Assembly: GCA_914767715.1 (NCBI GenBank)
Contig: OU612066.1
Location: 32,648,283-32,712,282, forward strand
Source: Membranipora membranacea
Taxonomy: Eukaryota; Bryozoa; Gymnolaemata; Cheilostomatida; Membraniporidae
Length of the DNA: 64,000 nt
Direction of reading: 5' to 3'
The first letter of the stretch is position 1, and each line of letters opens with the position of its first letter. Below the pieces are notes generated by a model that saw nothing but the letters and a program-made list of their open reading frames with translations, was not told the DNA's origin and did no database searches. The position numbers were made by a program, and so were the translations under genes. Positions 36,342-48,300 of the stretch are shown here, one piece after another.

Positions 36342-39300
36342 GTGAGATCTTATTGCTGCCTCTCCTTACTTTCTTTATCACACGTCTTCACTACTAGATC
36401 AACATATTAGGAGTTTGCATTTCAGTGCTTTATTCAAGCCTTGGAATAATTGAAGAATTTAACCCTATCAAGTAGGTGTACATTAATAAGTAAGTGACAC
36501 AGTTCATGATATCAGAAAAATGCTATCCTTACTCTCAGGCAGCCTTGTACATCAATAAGCAGTGAGGTATAAACAAGGTATTTTCAGTAACCTTCTCCAC
36601 AAAATTAGAAATCAAAGTTTATTTTCACAGCGAGCACATAGGTCCAATTTTTAGATTGGCATTGAAGTAAGTCTTGTGATTGGAATGTGTGCGATTGAGG
36701 TGTCATCAACTGTTGTTCTATAATATAAAAGTTTCCGGTAGTAAAGTTATTGGTATCCAGGGATAATTCTCTAGTGTGATTCATCACTTGCAGTAATTGT
36801 TTTTAGGTCACAATAAACGTTTGGTGTTTGTATTGTATTTTTTGTATTTTCTACACATGTCTTGACCGCCCTATTTAATGGGCCCCCTTAAGTGCATGTA
36901 GCTTGGGTGGGGTAGTGACCCTATTTCCTTGCACGCCGTTGTCGGCTTCTCTTTTTACGAAGAGGCAGAGGGGGATCTTTATACTGTGTGCAAGCACACA
37001 GTAGACCTCTGGTATTTATGGTGCTGATCTGAACAGACCTGGCTGGGATGAATGGCATGCCAGTGCCAAATCAGAATTGACGGATGACACCGGGAATCGA
37101 ACCTGGATCATAAGATCACAAGTCATTACTCTAAATCGCCAGACCACTCCTGACTCCTGCATGATAGTGGGAGTTATCGAAAGGTAAAATATAAAAACCT
37201 ACCAACAGCTTGGTACAAGTTTTTCCTCTTTTTTGAATCAAAAAGATAGAGGCAATCTTTTACTGCAGTCCAAATCTGCATCGCATTCTGATTGCTCAGT
37301 GCTATTAATCACATAAAGTACCCAGCTTAAATGAGGTGAAACAGCAAAATTTCAGGGATAAAATTCTTTGCCAATGCTTTTAAATCTGTTGAATCATTTT
37401 TACGTTGCATGGGATTATAAATACCTAATAATAGTTGTAGTCTAGAAATGTAGATAAGAATTATAATATATAAGGTTAATTATCAGATTACTGTTCAATT
37501 CCCATAGGATGATAATTAATTATAAACTTGAGTGAAATGTAAAACCAGAATGTCTGATGAATGTAAACCAGAATGTCTAATGTGGCGACTAATTTAATGA
37601 ACGCAACAGAAGATTTCGGTCGGCTATATCATTGAAAAATTTTCATCAGTGTTTGTTATGGTGTTGCAGTGTTTTTAATAGTAGGCGGGTTCGGGTTTTA
37701 TGAGGGTGCAACTCCGATATGTTATTGAGAATTCTGTGTGCAGACCGGCGTTAATGACGACAATATTGTTGTCAGTAACGGTACAGCTGAACAAACCGTT
37801 GGTAGGAAATAGGAATAAGTTTTACTCAGCTTTATGACAAGCGCAAAAAAGGTTTAGTTCCCATGCCAGTTGATTAAATATAATAACAGTTTGATATTAT
37901 TTTGAAGGAGGAATTTGACGTTACCAGACTTGTCTAATGCAGACAAGCTTTGATTTTGTTCAAGCTGGGCTATTAGTAGATATCTTTTAAAGGCATCTAA
38001 CCCAAATTCAAGCTTTAGTATTCATCTGGTTATTGGAAACAAAGAAAGAAGGAAAATTTGTCTGATAGCAATAAATCATTTTCCACCATTTTGTAAAAGG
38101 CGGAAATTTTATTCCACCTCATTAATTGAAATCAATCCTTGGAAAATTGTTAGAAATCTGCAAAGGTATCATGTGTTTTTCATGGCTATTTTTGAAAGAA
38201 CAAACATGACTTGAGAAAAGTGTGTAAATCTCTCATGATAACTTAAAGACTTTGTTTGAGGCTGCTCTTTTGTATCACATCTTATTCTCCATATTTTATT
38301 CTATCATGTGAGCGATTTTCAGCTTTAGAATCCAAATATTGAGGAAGTTATGGCCTCTCAAACTTCCAGGGTGATTGCCTTCAATCGGCATTGGGAATAA
38401 GCGGATGTTTCCCCTGGGGTATGTCACAACCATAGACATGTGACACAGACATTATGAGTTATTAGTTAATACACTAATAATCACATAATAATCACATAAT
38501 AATTGAGGATCAAAATTCAGACCTGGGTGGGAATCGAACCCGGGTCCCTATACCTATAGGCAACGACACTACCATCACGCCACTTGGACCAACTAGGTTA
38601 TCTGGTTGTGACGTATCCTAGCGATTGCCGACTGATTTTTACTGCCGATAAATTGCCGTCACCTTGGAAGTTTGAGAGGCCATAACTTCCTCAATATTTG
38701 GATTCTAAAGCTGAAAATCGCTCACATGATAGAATAAAATATGGAGAATAAGATGTGATACAAAAGAGCAGCCTCAAACAAAGTCTTTAACCTTGGTCTT
38801 AGCTTGTTTACATCTAAATTCTTATTTATGTCAGGATTTCTACCACGGAAGTACTTATTTATTGGGTTCAAGATGGACATATGTGTGTCAGGTTCAAATA
38901 ATGAGATAGAAAATATTTTCCTGCTCTTCCCTGAATCTTGGCCTCAAAAAACTCATATGATATCAGGGTGAAGTCGATGTTTCCAATAGTCTTCAAAATA
39001 TGGGGAAAAGATTCAGTCACATTCCCTCACAACATGATCCATGAAACTTAAAAACATTTGTTCATCCCCACAGTAATCTATTCAATTGGAGCCATAGGCT
39101 GGGGCTCAAGACATGTCCCACCTGGTTACATAACACAGACCCTCTCAATCAGCTATTATTAATGTATTAAGATAGATTAAGAGGAGGGGGAGGCAAGTCC
39201 AATGTGGGCAAAATGGATCAAACTAGTGTTTAGACATTTATTTCCTAGAGTACTTATTATTATTACTATACTATTGTATGTATGCACATTGGCACACCAT

Positions 39301-42300
39301 TCTAGACACACTCATTTTTTGCCAACTAGTTTGTCAAACGTTTTAACTGGCAAGGTAGTAAAAAACAATTTGTAAACCCCTGCTAATCAATGTGTAGATA
39401 AATAATTAGCCAAGGTACGCATTCTCTTTCATTGTAGGATCAATTTCATCCTGTTTTGTAGACTGGTGATGTCAGGCTTGTTAGCGGTTCAACCATTTGG
39501 GATGGAGTACTACAAGTGTACCACTCAAGCTACGGGTATATATTCAGATTTTCTTTACTTTCCTCAATGATAAAACTGCTTTAGTATAATAAATACCATC
39601 GCATCCCTTTGGGCATGCAGTACGTATTTGGGTGGTTTTCTTGAAAAAATATGCTTGTGAGGCCCAAAACCTCTCAAAATAACTAACCAGCTTTCTCGCT
39701 AACGAGAGTGTGTTACAAATCCTGTATTGTGGTGTGTTCAACTTGATTTTACAACCATCATGGCAGAATAATCCTGGCAAACATATAATATACCCTGAAT
39801 GATCCTACACTCTGAGTTGACAGGATATTCTCTGCTTTAAATTAAATGCGTGTCAATGATACAGATGGGGATATGTATGTGATGATGATTATGACTACCA
39901 AATAAGAAGGGTAGGAGAGGTCGCTTGTAGGAACCTTGGTGCTTCTGCAGGCTATAACTTTACATCAACCATATCCCACACAGTAAGCGGTAATGATGGT
40001 AAGTCAGTTCACTCATCTTTTTTTATGACATTAACAGACTCATCACTCCCGACAACTGTAGCATGGTATTGAATTTTTGTGTGCCGGACTAACAATCATA
40101 CCACTGAGCTTCCTCCTTCAAAAGGACCAGAAAATATGACCGCATAAATGTTGCTTACATCCCTCTATAAACTCTCCCCTTCAGGCCACTACTCTACTCC
40201 ACCACAGTACAATATAATTCAACCCAATGCTTTATTCAACAAATACTCTCTTATTTAAGTCAGATCACTATAAAATGACCTTTCAGATTGTTAACTGATT
40301 TTATTTTGCAGCTTTCCTGTTGGATAATGTTAACTGTACTGGCTCCGAGAGTAGTCTTGCTGAGTGTACCCACCAACCATGGAACACTGAAAACTGTGGA
40401 GGTGGAGAACATGTTTACCTTCAATGCCTAATAGGTGAGTTGTTAGATATCTGTGACTTTTTGTAATAATCATGGTGTTTTTTCAGGATTAGGATGTGTT
40501 GAGTTTATTCAGTGTGATAGTAACAGTTTTAGGTAGAAAAACTTGCTATGTCTGTATACGCTGTCATTATTTTAAATATAAAGCTTGGAAGCAGCGGAAT
40601 CTAAGACAAAATATATGATCCAAAATTCTACAGGGGGTACTTGGTGGTATCTATTAATGAGTGTAGTCTCTTCACATTCTACAAGGTTTTCAACTTTTAT
40701 AAAAGTTGAAAACATCCTCAAGCATCAATTCCAAAAAGGAAATTGAATTGAAATAATCCACATTCCACATCCTTTGAGGACTATAACCTTTATTAAGCAA
40801 ATTTCAGTCATTTATTGTGCTTCACATCACTATTACACAAATCAATTGTACCTCAGGTAACAGTTTACCTGTTCTTACCCTAATCCACAATTGGTATTTT
40901 TTTCATCTGGACGCAATGATCTTTGAGATTCATCATAGAGAGGAGGTCAGAAATCTGAACCGCAATTATTGTGGTTGTCATAGTAACCATTTTATCTTTT
41001 TTCAAGCGTTATATAACTCCCTGATAGTGAGAGGACTCAGCGGTTAGATAGATATATAACTGATTTAACCCCTCTTATATATGTATGAATTAATGGTCAG
41101 TGGTGACCTTCAAGTTGAATTTAACTTTTGCCATACAACCTTTTTTGACCGCAGATATAAACGAATGCATGGAAAGAAATGGTGGTTGTTCACATAGCTG
41201 TGTTAACACTCCAGGATCCTATAGCTGTGGCTGCCCAGGGTATCTCAGATTAGCAGACGATGGGCAAACCTGCATCTGTAGGGCAGGTCATATACATGAG
41301 GCTAACCGTGCACTGTGTTCAGGTACAGAATCTATTTACAGTTCTGCAGCCTCTTATTAGAGCTAATTAACATGTGTTCTCCTGTATATCAGAATATTCA
41401 CCTCACAAATATAATTCCAAGTGTTTTTGTACTGTACATAGCATTGTTAATTACAGTAACTTCATGTGGGTCAGGGATAACCATTACTTTTTTTGAATAT
41501 TCTCTCTGAGTTACTCTTTTATCATAATAAATGTAGATATTTAGCATGAATGTTCTTACATTCTGATAGTACACTGCTTTTCTTTTGATCATGTAATCAG
41601 TAATGAAATATGAATCATGAATCAAACTTGATGCTTGTCATATTTCAGATATAAATGAGTGCTCAGTTGACAATGGAGGATGTTCACATGGCTGTATTAA
41701 CACACCTGGGTCATACTACTGTACTTGTCCGAGATATCTCTTCTTGTCAGATGATAATTTAGCTTGTACAGGTAATTCAAGTTTTTGTAACTTCTACAAC
41801 TAGTAAGTAAATTGCCACTCAGTACAGCGTTATGACTAATGAGGACTGGATCCCAACAGAATCGAAAGTTGTTACCAGGTACATTATTACCTGAACATGT
41901 ATGAGAGGACAAACTCAATATTGAATGTTTTGCTTACCAAACAAGGGCAGATAAATAATCCTCACTTAATCATCATTTATTTACTTTTGCCACTGTTTGC
42001 TCATTGATTGTTTAATGAAATGGTGAGGGTCACAATAATTACTGCAGCAAAGCATTCCTTGTTAATGTGCATATATTATATAACAGTTATTAAATATTCC
42101 AGGCGTCCATGAATTATGTCAGATGGCTCAGGTTCTATGATTACAATCCTTTGTTTCAGCGGAAGGTTACGGTCTGGATTGCTCTGCTGAAAATGGCATG
42201 ACCATAACTTTTGATAAAGATAATTTCTTCTTTTTGCCTGATCACTTAACACTGAGTGACCAAGGATGTACATCTAGATTTAATTCAACTCACATCTGGT

Positions 42301-45300
42301 TATCTACAAAATATGATAGTTGCTCAACAACAGCAAAGGTGAGGCAGAGTCATGTCAGGTCAAGTTTTTGGGTCAATCTGTGCATGCTTTTAAAACCCAA
42401 TTTGAATATATAACAATTTTCTTAGAACATTTTCACCCAGCTCATACAAATCTATCCAACTGAGATGGCTGTAGTACCTTCCCAAATGGTCTCAGTAACT
42501 TTGCCATCAAGCGTACAGTGCTGGCACCAATGCTACTCATGGTAAGCCCTTTATCATTGCCCTACCTAAATCCAGCTGTTATTATATAAAATTGGCAATG
42601 GGGATAGTTTTACTTAGTATGGGAAATGCAAACACACAGTGGACCTCCGGTCCTTTTTGCGACCAATTCTTCAAGGACCTGGCTAGCATCACTGACATTA
42701 TGCCAGTTCCAAACTCAGAAAGACTGCGGGGATCAAGAGTTGGGTTTGCACCTTTAATACATGGATGACTGCTGGTTAATCATTTCTGGAACAAAATTGA
42801 TATAATGAGTATCATATAATTATATTAAATGTTGGAACCTATACTAGATTGGGTCATACTGATTTTAAGAATAAATTTATAAAATCATTATATGTGTTTT
42901 TTCCAGGGCGATGGGTTCACCTACACCAATGCAGTTTTTGACTCAAAGACCCATGTTCCCAACCTAAGGTATTTTGACAACATAAAGATCCCATTTCAAT
43001 GTCATTTCACAAGTGCTGGTGATGTTTCTCAGGCTGTTACAGCTGTCCCAAATAAGCTTATCATGAGAAAAGAAGGTCAAGGATGGCTAGACAGCGTGAG
43101 GTGAGTTAGCTTTCTAAACTATGGTGGATGTTTTGTGTTGAATCTTTTTGTCCCAATGTGCGAGGGAAGTCACTTAAAATGCTCATACACAGACATAATG
43201 ATATTTCCAAAGATTTGTGGCAGAGCCCCTCAGATCCCCTCACTAGATTTTATCTGTTCGAGTTGAACACTGAACAGGGAAGTCTCACTACAAGAGACCT
43301 TTCGAGTGTGACCTGTGAGTGTGACTTAGAATAATGTCTGAGTTATGCCTTCATTGCATGTTACAGCAATGAAGGCATAACTCAGACATTATTCAAGTCA
43401 CACTCACAGGTCACACTCCAAGGTCTCGTCGAGTAAAATATCTTTAGCCTAGGGCCTTATGAATCGGCCTTGATAAATATTGCCACTAGACTGATTGAAA
43501 TTGAGGATAATGCATTGTTATACTATACCAGAGGAGAGTAAGTTTTCGGCATGAGAAAAAGTTCAACAGTTTGCGCAGACTTGAAATTAAAACTAGCTAG
43601 CACTTACTCACACTCTTTTAATTTATTGTGGACTCTCACGTTTGTAAACACATTTAGTGCTAGCTTAAAGGTAAGCAGAGCCTTCAAAAGCTAAAAGCCA
43701 CTTCTTTGCGGGACGTTGCAGAGGTTGTATTTAATGCAAACTTGTTGAACCTTTTTGGTTGTGATAAATTAACGACTCAAAATACAAGCCTATTTTTTTA
43801 TCCAATCCTAGTATTGTATCAGGACCAAAAAAAATGTCGAAATAGATTGTAAATGCCAAAATTTCATTCAGAATATTTCAGAGTCTTGAGTTTGCCCTCT
43901 GAGCTTGTGCAAAATAACATGTAAAGAAAGTACAAGGTTATCTAGGTTATCTTTTAGTGTGAAATTCAATTATCATGTATAACAATAAGTTAAACAACAT
44001 GCAGTGGTGGCTGCCGGCTAAACCATATGTTATATGTTTATAACACTGCTTTCATTCTGACCTCAATATTTTGCTGGCATTTTGTGACATAAAAAATACT
44101 CAGATACCTATTCAATGTAGGCCTATTATATATTTATGGGTATTATTAGAAAATGTGTTTTTCATTCAATGGATGCCCATACCATTCAAAACCTCTGATA
44201 GCCTTTATCTTAACAGAAGGGGGGGGGGGCGGTGGCAAGAGTCTGGGGCTCAGACTAGCTGAACTAAAGTCTAGCCATCATTTACTCCTATAGGATGATT
44301 GAAATTTAGGCCCATGAGAGATAGACAGCGTTTTGTGAATCATTAGGGCCCTAGATCCAATAAACCTTATGTAAATTGATAAGAAGGTCAGGACAAGATA
44401 GTTATTACAGTAACTGACTCTCTTATTCTAACTCCTCACAATGAGGTTTTACATATTTTGCTCTCACAGATAAGTTCAAAGGTTGCAGCAAATGTTGAAA
44501 TATTATAACTATGACAAAACTCCATTAGTATAGTTATTTAATTTCAGGTTAAACTTGTTCGATGAAGATCACATGAATAGTTCTGTTAGAAGACTTACTG
44601 TTATGAGACAGGGTGGCTATGCAGTTGTGGATTCAGCGCATAACGTTAGCTTACCTGGATTAAAAAGAAATCTAAATTCGCTGAACTGTGATGTCTACTC
44701 TTATGATGGATTGAGGTCTCTTACTTTGATCACAAACGGGTGAGATTTGTCTCAAAATCATACATTTGATATGGATGCCTTAATATTAGTTTGCTGCTGT
44801 TTGAGGATCGCTGGTACGCAACAATATTCCATAATTTCTCATCTGACAAGTTATAGCTAGCCTTAGCTGATGCAATTTTGATAATAATATTGTTCATCAT
44901 TACTAATAAAATTTCACCGTTTTTATCTTTTAGCACCTCAGCCCACCCATCAGTAGATGTAATTTCATCTACAGATTTACGCTTTAAGTACCCAGTGTTT
45001 ACTTTCAATGAACAAAACAGGCAACTGATGTTAAATTGCTCATCAGCAGTAACGGCAATGAACAGCTCTATTCTTCATGAGGCCAACTCAAGCAACATTG
45101 TAACCCAATCAGATATTCAAGGTAAGCTTTTCGCACTTCACTTGCAGCTATTGATATGAATTAAAGAATTAGTGGTTAATAACACAGGATGGCTATCTGT
45201 GGAGAGATTTAATCAGTATAATTATAACTTTGCATCAGTAATTTGATCTGCAAAAATCTGGTGGCTTTACTGTTATGAATTGACTGACATCCCAGTAACA

Positions 45301-48300
45301 ACATTTATAATCTCAGGCAAGCTCTATGCTTGACAAAGTGTTTCAAGGGGACGGATGTAGCATTACTGCACTTTTGAACCAATCAAAGATGAGAGATGGT
45401 TACCAGCATACATATGCTAGTTAAGTGTCAGATTTGTTCTCCTAGGATGCCTAAGAATACACTTCCGCTTATAGCTAATCAGAAAAAAAAGTAACAATTG
45501 ATTGCACCGAGGAGTTGAAGACTTAACTCCTTGATTGCACTAACACTGTATGGTTTAAACAGACAACAAGTTCAAGTTTGCGAACTCTGCCTTTGGTCTT
45601 CTTTTACATCCTTGTGCTAGCGGGGAGCCATAACATGCTTAACATCATCTAGAATAGAGTCCAGTTTTTTATCTTCAACCACTTGTCACTTGATCACCTC
45701 TTTTGCATCTACATTTTTAGAAGCACAAATAAATTCTCTCAGTGATGTTGTTACTCCAGTGGCAGTGGTTATAGACCCGGATGTAAATGTCACACTTGAA
45801 TGCCTTCCTACTGCCATGGTACTAACGATTCCCAGGTCTAAACTACGTGGACATCTCGCTGAAGATTTTGTCCCTTTGAACACAGAATGCAGCGGATTTA
45901 ATCAATCTGTCAGTCGAGACTATTTTGCTTACAATATACCTCTTGATGGATGTGGGGCCGATGTTGAGGTAAACATAATAGCTCAGACCTTTATTGATAA
46001 AGCTTCGGCCTTTTGTTAATAATATGAGCTTCTCTTGGCTCAACAAAACCTTAGATCACCGCTTGCATTTTATTTATTGACCAGTTGTTTCCCTTGTTAG
46101 TGTCCCATGAGCACTGTGAGCTAGTGGCTATAAGAGTGAGGGTGGTTGCAGAACTTTTGCACATTTATACATATCAATCCACATGATACGTATGTCTATG
46201 TGTCTGATGTTCCTTTTTGCCTCTCCTGCATAATAAACACAGAAATAATCGATTGCTTTTTTTATCAACAATGACGGCATTTATATCTGGGATGACTCAA
46301 TCCATCATCAGAATACGTCATGGCTAAGCATATTTTTTCAAATGGTCATGATGCAGTCATCTCTACTAGCGAAGTCGATTATTGTAAGGTGAAAGGTGGC
46401 CTCGATGTCAGTATAAAACCTTTTCTATCATATTGCTCTTATTGCTGAAAAAAGAACTTTGTTGAGAATTGACCTTATTTTCTGCAGATCAAAGATGACA
46501 GTATAATATTTACCAACTCCCTCACACTAGTAGAATCCCTCTCTTCACCAATAAGATACTTCTCTGATGCACTATTGACGATCAGCTGTAGCTATCCACT
46601 AACGGGATACAATGCGTCTGTGAATTACACTGTTCTTCCGAGTAACTACACATTCCAAATTGACCCAAGCAATGCAACTTACTTTGATGTCAGGTACCTA
46701 TAATCTTCCCTTTTATCCCAAACAAATAAAACAAAATCTTTTTAGTTGAGTATATGGCAAATTCCTCGGGAAACATCCCTTTGATGTTATTAAAATCATT
46801 TTTTAAAAGGGTTTGCAACATGTTCTGAGTAATAGCCCAAAAAAATTGTGTATACTAGTAATAACGGGGATCCCTGCACACAAAGCTGTTTCAATTTATT
46901 CGGAGAAATATAGAACAATCTTCAATCTTTGCATTCTTTTTTACAGCCTGAATGTGTTTGGAGATGATTCTTTCTCAGATCTGATTGATATTGATGGAAG
47001 TGTTCACTTAGCTGAGGGTAGATATCTATTTGGAGATATTGGAGTAGTTAGCAGCGATCCCAATGTAACAGCAGCCCTTGACGACTGTCATGTCTCAAGC
47101 GCTGAATCGCCCACCGATAACACTACATCACATCTGGTTATCCAAGACGGGTATGCATCTATCTATCCTGATCATAACAAGCCATTCCATACTATCGAAG
47201 GCTGGATATTGTACAATGGAATAAACAAATACAGTATATTTTATGGGAATTAACAAAACTGTTCAGGGTATCAACCCACTTCACTTCTAGACTAGTTACT
47301 ATTTAATCGATCATGAGTCCCAGAATTATTCGATTCACTTGTACGTGGGAGGTTTATATTATGTGTTATTGGATTATGCCTTTCTGACGCATTCTTGGCA
47401 GCTATGCCCAAAGGCTAATAATTTGCAAAATAAAAGTGCACACTTAAACCACCGCTGCTACACAGCCAGATATCCTCACCTATGCTCACCTATATCCGCT
47501 CTGTCCCGTCCGGGTAGCGGGTGCCTGCCGGAGGCCTAGCTCTATCAAACTTCTCCATCTAATCCTGTCCTGAGCATCCTCTTCACTGAGGGAACAGGAT
47601 TTGAGATCCTTCCTGATTGTATCCTTCCATCTATGCTTTGGGCGTCCACGATTTCTCCTTCCTCACACTCTCATCTCATGTACTCTTCTGATGTCATCAT
47701 CTTCCTCTCTTCTGCACACATGCCCAAACCACTGCAATCTTCTTCTTCTCATCAAGTCTAACACACTCATGACATTCGCTTCCTGCCTTATACTTTTGTT
47801 GGTTTTGTGCTCCTCCAGACTAATTCCAAGACAGTATCGCAACATTCTCATCTTGCATACACTGAATCTTTCAGCAAGATAATCTGTCAATGGCCATGTT
47901 TCAGCTCCATACAATAACACCGGGTGTATAACTGTCTTATAGATGAGCACCTTCAACTTCTGAGGGACTTTCCTGTCGCACAATACTCCCGTCAACTTAT
48001 CCCAGGCTCTGCCAATGCGCACTTGTACCTCTGCCTGCATCCCCCTTCCTGGTGAATTGTAGTCCCCAGGTATTTGAATGCTCCACGATGTGTCTTCTCC
48101 ATTGTCATCCAAGATAAAATACATAATAATTATAAAAAGTAATGGGCTAAGGGCTGATCCTTGGTGTAGCCCAACTTCCACTCTCATTACTTCTGTCTCT
48201 CCTGCATTTGATGCCACTCTTGTTGTTGAGTCCTTGTACATATCCTTGATGATGTCAATGTATACTTCAGGCACATGACGCATCCTCAGACAATGCCAAA

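Noticed and set aside
37079-37165. A functional tRNA gene on the minus strand
   Set aside because: The B box is good, but the acceptor and anticodon stems do not pair and the unit continues into a SINE body.
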